Both the position numbers and the translations under genes were made by a program. Of a stretch of DNA of 21,694 bases, positions 1-5,080 are shown piece after piece (positions within the stretch are counted from its first letter, which is position 1; each line of letters opens with the position of its first letter). The DNA comes from a virus. The DNA is taken from positions 1 through 21,694 of IMG/VR virus record IMGVR_UViG_3300020172_003505, one strand, 5' to 3'. Below the pieces are notes generated by a model. That model ran no database searches and had not been told where the DNA came from. It worked only from the letters and a program-made list of their open reading frames with translations.

Positions 1-422
1 GCCTCATCCATTTGTTTAAGCGCCTTACGGTTCGCTTCGATATTCTCTTTTTCAGTTTTAATTTTTTCATCATAGACAGATATTTTTGCTAGTACATCAC
101 CCGATACTAAACTTTGGTCACTGTGTGCTTTGCTTAAGAAGCCAAAGATACCCATACTGGTTACTATCATAAGAACTATGATAGCAGTGAATAGATAGAT
201 CCGCATTGACCACGGAGCAATACTCCAGTTTTGTTTGAGCCATAGCGTTGCTGATATCTTACCTAGGCCAAGTGCAATACCCATAACAACGACGGGAATA
301 ACTGCGGCGGAGAAGATAGAAGTTAGGCCGAGAATACTGTAGTATTCTGCGACTAAGGATAAGAACAATCCGCTGAATAAGGCTAAGTAGGCAAGGAACT
401 TTTCATTTAATGTTGGTTTCAT
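1..422 (-). CDS. Membrane protein with start of a coiled coil, C-terminus cut off by the window edge
   Basis: I read this frame directly from the reverse strand. It starts with ATG at 422 (MKPTLNEKFLAYLALF) and stays open to base 1, giving 140 residues with no stop. It shows three hydrophobic segments, roughly residues 9-28, 31-53 and 72-93, followed by a charged stretch (DEKIKTEKENIEANRKALKQ) that looks like the start of a coiled coil. This layout suggests an inner-membrane protein with a long soluble or helical domain. It resembles large uncharacterised membrane/coiled-coil proteins I associate with aquatic T4-like phages, but I cannot name a family. There is no clear Shine-Dalgarno sequence. 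A late-promoter core at 428-435 ends six bases before the ATG, so the mRNA may be leaderless. Confidence 0.8.
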   Translation of the reverse strand, partial: MKPTLNEKFLAYLALFSGLFLSLVAEYYSILGLTSIFSAAVIPVVVMGIALGLGKISATLWLKQNWSIAPWSMRIYLFTAIIVLMIVTSMGIFGFLSKAHSDQSLVSGDVLAKISVYDEKIKTEKENIEANRKALKQMDE

Positions 423-427
423 AAGGA

Positions 428-435
428 TATTTATC
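428..435 (-). promoter_or_regulatory. T4-type late promoter core (GATAAATA)
   Basis: The minus strand reads GATAAATA, matching the T4 late consensus TATAAATA at seven of eight positions. It overlaps the TAA stop of the upstream gene. Its last A lies six bases before the A of the downstream ATG at 422. With T4 geometry, transcription would start at or next to the start codon. Confidence 0.6.
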
Positions 436-823
436 GGCGCATATTAGCGATGGCCACAGCTTCTTCGTCACTGAAGATAGGAACAGCATTACTCTTATGC
501 ATAGTTCCGATGCCTTTGATCTTAGTCCCAGTGTAGACTTTAGCAGGTGCTAGAGTAGCAACACCATTGTCTGCGCCAAGACTTCTAATGTGGTGTGTAT
601 TAGTTCGTCCGATAGGAGTGGTCAATTTGTAGGTAAGAGGTTCGGCTGACATTGCTCTCTTACGTTTTTTATCTTCTGCTTCTACTTCCCACTTCTTCTG
701 AAGTTCTTTCCAAGACTCGTCTAACTCACGTGCCTTACGAGCTTCTTCAGCATTACGGAATTTAACCTTGCCTTTCTTCTTGCCATTGAGACTAAGGCTA
801 GGGTGGTGCAGATGCATTGACAT
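431..823 (-). CDS. Conserved-type phage hypothetical protein, 130 residues, basic N-terminus
   Basis: The N-terminal half is highly charged (KKKGKVKFRNAEEARKAREL, then KKWEVEAEDKKRKRAM) and looks helical. The C-terminal half carries the segment GIGTMHKSNAVPIFSDEEA and ends in MRR. I recognise the IG-x-MHKSNAVPVF signature from uncharacterised small proteins of many T4-like and other phages, but no function is known to me. The ATG lies one base after the stop of the 825-1157 gene (TAA-T-ATG), so translation is probably coupled. A second Met two codons downstream could also serve. There are no membrane segments or catalytic motifs. Confidence 0.75.
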   Translation of the reverse strand: MSMHLHHPSLSLNGKKKGKVKFRNAEEARKARELDESWKELQKKWEVEAEDKKRKRAMSAEPLTYKLTTPIGRTNTHHIRSLGADNGVATLAPAKVYTGTKIKGIGTMHKSNAVPIFSDEEAVAIANMRR

Positions 824-824
824 A

Positions 825-1157
825 TTATGCTACTTCAAGTGTTGGGAAGTTAATAGGATTGGCAGTGTTTGATGCGTGTGGCTCAAATGTCTTTTGAACT
901 TTGCTAGGAATGCCAGTAAATCGCAATACCTGGCCGTTGGGTGCAATTTTGAGCGAGCCTGCTACTACCCAAATTTGTTTGCCAGCAGGGTTAATGCCTG
1001 CCAACTTTCGTACTACACCGTTAATCAATCCAGTAGCAGTATCCTTGCCCCTGTTCCATTGATATGTAGTATCTTTATTAAACCAAATCTGTTCATCTTT
1101 AGATTGGTTGATGCACCAAAGTTTCAATTGTGTAAGAGTGTATTCGGCGTTGTTCAT
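825..1157 (-). CDS. Hypothetical protein, 110 residues
   Basis: An upstream ATG would add 13 residues. I choose the ATG at 1157 (MNNAEYTLTQLKLWCIN) because AGGAGG lies five bases before it, and because the extended start would sit almost on the sigma70 promoter at 1185-1213. The product is a soluble 110-residue protein with two Trp-rich strands (IWFNKDTTYQWNRG and KQIWVVAGSLKI). The family is unrecognised. It is the first gene of a minus-strand run that continues with one-base spacing into the next gene. Confidence 0.72.
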   Translation of the reverse strand: MNNAEYTLTQLKLWCINQSKDEQIWFNKDTTYQWNRGKDTATGLINGVVRKLAGINPAGKQIWVVAGSLKIAPNGQVLRFTGIPSKVQKTFEPHASNTANPINFPTLEVA

Positions 1158-1184
1158 AGAACCTCCTGTGTATGTAATGTTACT

Positions 1185-1213
1185 ATTGTAACACAAAAGG
1201 TTTTTTCATGCAA
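1185..1213 (-). promoter_or_regulatory. Sigma70-type promoter (TTGCAT-17-TACAAT)
   Basis: On the minus strand the -35 TTGCAT (1213-1208) and -10 TACAAT (1190-1185) are separated by 17 bases. A leader of about 20 bases with AGGAGG then leads to the ATG at 1157. The -10 sits inside the palindrome GTTACTATTGTAAC, which could be an operator. Confidence 0.65.
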
Positions 1214-1241
1214 CTGATTTTTTTACCAAAGGTTTAATAAC

Positions 1242-1249
1242 AATAAATA
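1242..1249 (+). promoter_or_regulatory. T4-type late promoter core (AATAAATA)
   Basis: AATAAATA lies 21 bases before the ATG of the radical SAM gene, with a GAAAGGAT ribosome-binding site in between. It is the plus-strand member of a divergent region whose minus side carries the sigma70 promoter at 1185-1213. Confidence 0.6.
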
Positions 1250-1270
1250 TTAGAAAGGATATTTTTCAAC

Positions 1271-2794
1271 ATGGATGTGATTTTTTTAAACAGCGACCCT
1301 ACTACCCAAATTAATTTTAATCGAACAATCGGTCCTTACAAGATTGCACATTGGTTGAGAAAACATGGCTATCAAGCCCAGGTGGTTGATTTTATTTCTC
1401 GATTCAGTGAAGAACAACTGTACAACATGGTCACCCATTTTATTACTCCTAGTACTTCAGTTATTGGTGTATCTACTACATTCTTAACCAACATGCGATA
1501 CAAATGGCCAAACAATGAAACTAGAAGAATTCCCTACGAAATGTGGAAGGTTTTAACAAGAATAAGAAAAGAGTATCCTTACATTAAGATAGTTGCCGGT
1601 GGTTACATGAGTGATCGAATTCCAGATTACGGAATTTTTGATGATACTGTTATGACCTACACGGGTTCAAATGAAGATGCCTTTTTGGAATATGTGAAAT
1701 ATGTTAAAAAACAAGGAAAAGCCCCATTGGGTACACTGACATTCCCTTCTATGAAAAGCAGAGAGAATAGACCAAGAATGGTGTACAGTAGTCCTAGATC
1801 TACTACCTACAACATCGAGACTGATGATTTTAGATTTACCAAACAAGACGGAATACTGCCTAACGAGCCTTTACCTTTAGATGTAAGCAGAGGTTGTATC
1901 TTTGCCTGTAGATTCTGTCAATATCCACACTTAGGAAAAGGTAAACTAGACTACATTAGAGGCATGGAGTATCTTGAAGAAGAATTAAGACAAAATTATG
2001 AGAATTTCGGCACCACCATGTATTACATGTTAGATGACACATTTAACGATACTGAGTGGAAAATGGGCGAGTTTTTAAAAATGACTCAAAGATTGCCATT
2101 TAAAATTAACTATGTTTCATACTTACGTGCTGACCTAATACATAGATTTCCAGACACTGCACACATGCTCAAAGAATCTGGATTATGGGGTGCTTATCAC
2201 GGAATAGAAAGCCTACACCCGTATGCCAGTAATCTAGTAGGTAAAGCATGGAGTGGAAAATCTGCTAGAGAATTCATTCCTAAATTATTTCATGATATTT
2301 GGAAAGGCGAAATTCCTCAAACATTGAGTTTTATCGTAGGGCTTCCTAAAGAAACCAAAGAGGATGTGTTATCTACCAAAGATTGGTTTATCGATAATAA
2401 CCTGTACAATGCTCACTTCAAAGGCTTGGCATTATTTGGCAAAGATAACGAAGCATCTCGATATAGTATCCATTCTGAATTTGATAAAAATTCAGAAAAA
2501 TATGGATTTTGGTTTGAAGAAGGGGTTGGCGGTTTTGAAGGAATTCAAGGGTGGCGTAACGAAACATGGACAGAAAAAGAAGCCAGAGATTTTGGCGATG
2601 ACATGAATCAAGCTGTAAGACATCACGCAAGACCTATGAATTGGATGTCACCATCGTTTCTTTGGATGGGCTGGGAAAAGGAGTATATAATGACAACTCC
2701 CTGGGATAGATTATTCACAACTCATAGAAAAGATATTGCCAATTTCAATCAAAGCAAATATCAAGAATATTACAATTTGATAATGTCTATGTAA
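1271..2794 (+). CDS. Radical SAM protein with an N-terminal B12-binding-like domain
   Basis: The radical SAM signature CX3CX2C is present as C209-I-F-A-C213-R-F-C216, within DVSRGCIFACRFCQYPH. It would bind the 4Fe-4S cluster that cleaves S-adenosylmethionine. Residues 1-150 look like a Rossmann-type domain (VIFLNSDP, IGVSTTF, KIVAGGY, TYTGSNEDAFLEYV), the layout of cobalamin-binding radical SAM enzymes. The DxHxxG motif for base-off cobalamin is absent. A later segment (YHGIESLHP) fits the radical SAM barrel. The length of 507 residues is normal for the class. The substrate is unknown. The gene stands alone on the plus strand between a late promoter and a terminator, and it is noticeably AT-rich, so it may be an acquired accessory gene. 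Confidence 0.88.
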   Translation: MDVIFLNSDPTTQINFNRTIGPYKIAHWLRKHGYQAQVVDFISRFSEEQLYNMVTHFITPSTSVIGVSTTFLTNMRYKWPNNETRRIPYEMWKVLTRIRKEYPYIKIVAGGYMSDRIPDYGIFDDTVMTYTGSNEDAFLEYVKYVKKQGKAPLGTLTFPSMKSRENRPRMVYSSPRSTTYNIETDDFRFTKQDGILPNEPLPLDVSRGCIFACRFCQYPHLGKGKLDYIRGMEYLEEELRQNYENFGTTMYYMLDDTFNDTEWKMGEFLKMTQRLPFKINYVSYLRADLIHRFPDTAHMLKESGLWGAYHGIESLHPYASNLVGKAWSGKSAREFIPKLFHDIWKGEIPQTLSFIVGLPKETKEDVLSTKDWFIDNNLYNAHFKGLALFGKDNEASRYSIHSEFDKNSEKYGFWFEEGVGGFEGIQGWRNETWTEKEARDFGDDMNQAVRHHARPMNWMSPSFLWMGWEKEYIMTTPWDRLFTTHRKDIANFNQSKYQEYYNLIMSM

Positions 2795-2816
2795 AATTCT
2801 AAATTAGCCAAAAGAA

Positions 2817-2840
2817 AACCCGCCGAAGCGGGTTTTTTTT
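2817..2840. terminator. Bidirectional intrinsic terminator
   Basis: The stem AACCCGC/GCGGGTT has a four-base loop. It is followed by eight T on the plus strand and, on the minus strand, by TTTTCTTTT. It lies between two convergent genes and can end both. On the minus strand the loop is the stable UUCG tetraloop closed by C-G. Confidence 0.92.
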
Positions 2841-2855
2841 ACCATCTAATTAAAA

Positions 2856-3407
2856 TTAGAAACTAAAGCCTAGGCCTAGACCATAAGCATTTTCTTTGAT
2901 GTCTTGATAACTCTTACTTGCGTTTAAGTTAAGTGCAACACCTTTGGCAACTGGAATACTGTAAGTAGCAAAAGCAACTGTTTGTTTAGTTTCGACTGCG
3001 GCAGTAGTTCCAACACGGGTCTTAACACCGGCTAGGGCAAAACCTGAACCAACTGGACGACCTGCTGTAGCACCAACTAGACCGTATGTGTAGTCTGCGC
3101 CTTTAGCACCGTTGAAACCATTGTCGTAACCAACACCAACAAATGGTGTGATACCGGCAACATTGATCTTGCTGTTAGCAACTGTAGTCTCTAAGCTGTT
3201 TAACATGCCGCCACCGTCAACGGTAGCAGTACGAGCTTGTAGACCCAATTGGTAAGCACCAAATCCTTTGCCTGCACGAACATACTGTGCTGTGCTGTCT
3301 TTTGCCCCGTTAACACCTTTGACAGCGTCGACATCTACAGAGACATAGTCTGCGGCAAACGCAGTACTAGATAGGGCCAAAGCCAAGATTGCAAAAATTT
3401 TCTTCAT
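2856..3407 (-). CDS. Outer-membrane beta-barrel-like protein with signal peptide
   Basis: The chosen start is the ATG at 3407 (MKKIFAILALALSSTAFAAD). It has AAGGAAA upstream and begins a textbook signal peptide with an AFA-A cleavage site near residue 18. An upstream in-frame ATG would add 24 residues that spoil the signal. The mature part is about 165 residues of alternating short polar/hydrophobic strands rich in Gly and aromatics (GLQARTATV, ITPFVGVGYDNGF, ALNLNASKSY). It ends in Phe (GLGLGFSF), the C-terminal signature recognised by the Bam machinery. This predicts a small eight-stranded outer-membrane barrel. It looks bacterial, perhaps picked up from a host. Roles could include altering the infected-cell surface or superinfection exclusion, as with lambda Lom, but nothing in the sequence decides. 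A late promoter lies at 3454-3461. Confidence 0.82.
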   Translation of the reverse strand: MKKIFAILALALSSTAFAADYVSVDVDAVKGVNGAKDSTAQYVRAGKGFGAYQLGLQARTATVDGGGMLNSLETTVANSKINVAGITPFVGVGYDNGFNGAKGADYTYGLVGATAGRPVGSGFALAGVKTRVGTTAAVETKQTVAFATYSIPVAKGVALNLNASKSYQDIKENAYGLGLGFSF

Positions 3408-3453
3408 TTTAATTTCCTTTGAATAATAAGAGATTTTAATTCTCCTATGGTGA

Positions 3454-3461
3454 TATTTATT
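3454..3461 (-). promoter_or_regulatory. T4-type late promoter core (AATAAATA)
   Basis: AATAAATA on the minus strand lies 46 bases before the ATG of the outer-membrane protein gene. It is downstream of the tmRNA terminator, so it gives this gene its own transcript. Confidence 0.6.
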
Positions 3462-3492
3462 GTATGCTGTACTGGTCATTAAATATCTTGAT

Positions 3493-3517
3493 AAAAGAAA
3501 ACCCGCCGAAGCGGGTT
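3493..3517 (-). terminator. Intrinsic terminator of the tmRNA gene
   Basis: On the minus strand the stem AACCCGC-UUCG-GCGGGTT is followed by TTCTTTT. The 25 bases are identical to 2810-2834, the terminator beyond the outer-membrane protein gene. Confidence 0.88.
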
Positions 3518-3560
3518 CTGGTGGTTTCTGTTACGAGGTATTTCCTACCCTAAGCCGAGT

Positions 3561-3593
3561 TTAGGCGGCTAAAGCGAACTGTTCGTCGTTTGC
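3561..3593 (-). other. tmRNA tag-peptide reading frame (ANDEQFALAA-stop)
   Basis: The codons are GCA AAC GAC GAA CAG TTC GCT TTA GCC GCC TAA. The frame would resume at GCA, which is preceded by CGTAAAT, and ANDE matches the E. coli start of the tag. The C-terminal LAA is the ClpXP degradation signal. The tag type resembles beta- and gammaproteobacterial tags more than alphaproteobacterial ones. Confidence 0.93.
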
Positions 3594-3701
3594 ATTTACG
3601 GTTTTTGTGTCTTCGGCCGGGTAACCCCAACCCTAACGGCTTCTACATTGCCGGACTGTCCATTTCATTACTCTTGACCCAATCGATCCTGTGTCAGGCC
3701 C

Positions 3702-3768
3702 ATCATAAAGAATACTACTGAATTGTGTTGGATGGCGCCATCCGCAAAAACCTGTGCAATATTCTTTA
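3702..3768 (-). other. Intervening segment removed from the permuted tmRNA precursor
   Basis: This 67-base segment joins the mature CCA end to the mature 5' end. Perfect 10-base inverted repeats, ATAAAGAATA at 3705-3714 and TATTCTTTAT at 3760-3769, extend the acceptor stem. A perfect 14-base palindrome (GGATGGCGCCATCC, 3730-3743) sits in the loop. This is the expected form for a precursor whose two ends are freed by RNase P and 3' processing. Confidence 0.82.
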
Positions 3769-3837
3769 TGGTGGACCTGGCGGGCACTGCCCCCGCGTCT
3801 TGAATCCTTTTCAATCTACTTCATACAGTCTTAACTT

Positions 3838-3945
3838 TTAGTACAATAGTCCATAGGCTATGCACCAAATTTCTAAACCTAATTTGTATGCTATGTATGC
3901 ACCTAATAGGCACCCTGTTAATTTTAATGTTTGAGCGATGTTCAT
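3838..3945 (-). CDS. Small hydrophobic protein, 35 residues, upstream of tmRNA
   Basis: The frame runs from ATG at 3945 to TAA at 3838 (MNIAQTLKLTGCLLGAYIAY, then KLGLEIWCIAYGLLY). It is mostly one hydrophobic segment, so a single-pass membrane peptide is possible. A late-promoter core ends exactly six bases before the ATG, so the mRNA would be leaderless. The stop codon abuts the predicted 5' end of the tmRNA acceptor piece, so ORF and tmRNA probably share a transcript. No family is recognised. The frame could instead be only the leader of the tmRNA transcript. Confidence 0.5.
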   Translation of the reverse strand: MNIAQTLKLTGCLLGAYIAYKLGLEIWCIAYGLLY

Positions 3946-3950
3946 AGCTG

Positions 3951-3958
3951 TATTTATT
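3951..3958 (-). promoter_or_regulatory. T4-type late promoter core (AATAAATA) upstream of the small ORF and tmRNA
   Basis: AATAAATA on the minus strand begins right after the TAA stop of the methylase gene (3961-3959). It ends six bases before the ATG at 3945. It is the only convincing promoter I see for the tmRNA, which suggests late expression. Confidence 0.6.
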
Positions 3959-4933
3959 TTAAACAAACTCAAATAATTCTTCTGCAATACTTCCGCTTGC
4001 TTGAACAAACGGTCTTGGCAATATCAATACTTCTACGTTAGTCTTGTTAGATTTTTTAGCAGATTGAGCTCCTGCGCCTGCCCACTTGCGATAGTTCTTA
4101 TTAATGTAAACAACATGTTTGTTAGCGGCCCACTGTTGCAACAACGAATTTGATTTAGTTCCACTAATAAATGTATTGCTCAATGCCCACGCACAAGGAA
4201 GACTATCAATGTAGTTTAACAAATTTTGTTCATCCTGTAAAGTCCATCCACCATAGGTGTAACCACTGGCTAGATAAGGAGGATCAAAATAACAAAAGTC
4301 ATCAGCTGTAGGAGTAATAGCAGAGTAATCAGAATTGATAAAACTGTGTCTACCTTGTGCAATCATTACCTCATGTTCTTTTAATTTTTTAGAACATGTA
4401 GGACTAAAATCTAATGGACCAACTGCACCGCTTAATTGTAATGTTTGGAGGTTAGTGGCAACACTGCTATTTCTTCCATAGACTGTGGCAATTAGATATG
4501 CGGCACTTGTTGTAACTCCTGTAAAAGAGTTCTTATTGAAATCTTGTAACAATTGGATGTACCCAGCCTTGTTTAATTGGTCTAAGTGCATGTTAGGAAC
4601 AGTAACACCATGCCACTGGCATGTGCCAATGTTAGGATTTTGCAATAGTTGTTTTCTAGGAGTAACACTACTGTCAGTTAAATTGTATTGGCTGATAAGT
4701 CTTTTAATTTCTGTTATCAGCAAAGGATTTCCAATATCTGCATACAATTTTGATAGGAACGGATTTCTTTCTACACAGACAACCTTACTGTAAGGTGCAT
4801 TTAATCCTACTACACAACTACCGGCAAACATATCATAGAATGTTCCAGTGACAGCGGGTGGCAGATTGGCAAAAATTGTATCTACAATTTTGCTTTTATG
4901 TCCGATGTAGTTTAATAGGCTGTGAATTGTCAT
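3959..4933 (-). CDS. dam: DNA adenine N6-methyltransferase (D12 class, Dam-like)
   Basis: The protein has the D12-class order of motifs: NYIGHKSKI near residue 8, the SAM-binding motif as FAGSCVVG at 36-43, an acidic strand VVCVERNPF near 51-59, and the catalytic DPPY at 217-220 (CYFDPPYLASGYTYGG). This class transfers a methyl group from SAM to adenine N6 in DNA. The second Gly of the usual FxGxG motif is Cys40 here. The length of 324 residues is within the family range. In a phage it could protect DNA from host restriction or mark replication; the target site cannot be read from sequence. It has its own consensus sigma70 promoter only six bases before the ATG and no Shine-Dalgarno sequence, so the mRNA is predicted leaderless and early. 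Confidence 0.88.
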   Translation of the reverse strand: MTIHSLLNYIGHKSKIVDTIFANLPPAVTGTFYDMFAGSCVVGLNAPYSKVVCVERNPFLSKLYADIGNPLLITEIKRLISQYNLTDSSVTPRKQLLQNPNIGTCQWHGVTVPNMHLDQLNKAGYIQLLQDFNKNSFTGVTTSAAYLIATVYGRNSSVATNLQTLQLSGAVGPLDFSPTCSKKLKEHEVMIAQGRHSFINSDYSAITPTADDFCYFDPPYLASGYTYGGWTLQDEQNLLNYIDSLPCAWALSNTFISGTKSNSLLQQWAANKHVVYINKNYRKWAGAGAQSAKKSNKTNVEVLILPRPFVQASGSIAEELFEFV

Positions 4934-4939
4934 ATGTTA

Positions 4940-4968
4940 ATTGTACTATCTTTTTACTAACTTGTCAA
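4940..4968 (-). promoter_or_regulatory. Consensus sigma70 promoter for the methylase gene (TTGACA-17-TACAAT)
   Basis: The -35 TTGACA is at 4968-4963 and the -10 TACAAT at 4945-4940, with a 17-base spacer. The -10 ends six bases before the ATG at 4933, so transcription should begin at or next to the start codon. Confidence 0.82.
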
Positions 4969-4975
4969 CAAAAGT

Positions 4976-5068
4976 GGCAGACTTCCCAGGGCGTGTGGGG
5001 CCTCTGCCGAGCCTGATAGGTATCTCACCTAACTGCTATTCGCTACGCGAACATGCCCCTGCGAAAGC
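4976..5068 (-). ncRNA. Candidate structured RNA in a GC-rich intergenic island
   Basis: This gene-free stretch is far richer in G and C than its surroundings. It contains GGCAGA/TCTGCC (4976-4981/5003-5008), TAGGT/ACCTA around a five-base loop near 5017-5031, and TTCGC/GCGAA around a three-base loop near 5039-5051. Outer arms at 4989-4995 and 5052-5058 pair over 7 bp if read from the plus strand. From the minus strand one A-C mismatch appears. A late-promoter core at 5073-5080 would start a minus-strand transcript at its edge. It is not a normal tRNA because the loops are wrong. Strand and identity are uncertain. Confidence 0.32.
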
Positions 5069-5072
5069 CTAA

Positions 5073-5080
5073 TATTTATT
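5073..5080 (-). promoter_or_regulatory. T4-type late promoter core (AATAAATA)
   Basis: AATAAATA on the minus strand overlaps the TAA stop of the DUF2452 gene and sits in the inverted repeat CTAATA-AA-TATTAG. No ORF of useful size follows directly, so it would transcribe the structured island at 4976-5068 and read towards the methylase gene. Confidence 0.5.

Larger units (their letters stand above)
3520..3836 (-). ncRNA. ssrA: Circularly permuted (two-piece) tmRNA
   Basis: On the minus strand the 3' acceptor piece comes first (about 3836-3769), then an intervening segment (3768-3702), then the 5' coding piece (3701 to about 3520). Acceptor strands GGGCCTG (3701-3695) and CAGGTCC (3779-3773) pair over 7 bp, including the G3-U70 pair that alanyl-tRNA synthetase recognises. 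They are followed by A and an encoded CCA (3771-3769). The T-stem is GCGGG/CCCGC (3796-3792/3784-3780) with loop GGCAGTG, which is not the usual TTCRANY. The D-like part ACACAGGATCGAT resembles the E. coli tmRNA. P2 can form from 3682-3676 with 3806-3800 and from 3659-3654 with 3830-3825. The tag reads ANDEQFALAA-stop, and a pseudoknot (GCCG/CGGC and CCTAA/TTAGG) overlaps and follows it. A terminator is adjacent. The role is rescue of stalled ribosomes with SmpB. Piece ends, especially the 3' end of the coding piece, are estimates. Confidence 0.93.

Noticed and set aside
876-1217. Plus-strand ORF of 113 residues opposite the 825-1157 gene
   Set aside because: It is antisense to a gene with a strong ribosome-binding site and promoter, and its protein is Cys/Ser-rich and unlike a real product.
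2364-2606. Plus-strand ORF of 80 residues inside the radical SAM gene
   Set aside because: It is a shifted-frame shadow of a gene with clear domain evidence.
3838-3870. Separate sigma70 promoter for the tmRNA just upstream of its acceptor piece
   Set aside because: Only a weak match (TTGGTG-17-TGTACT) is present, with about half the consensus bases, so I do not call it.
4989-5058. A standard tRNA gene
   Set aside because: The cloverleaf-like pairing exists, but there is no TTCRANY T-loop, no seven-base anticodon loop with T33 and no D-loop GG, so I report it only as a structured candidate.
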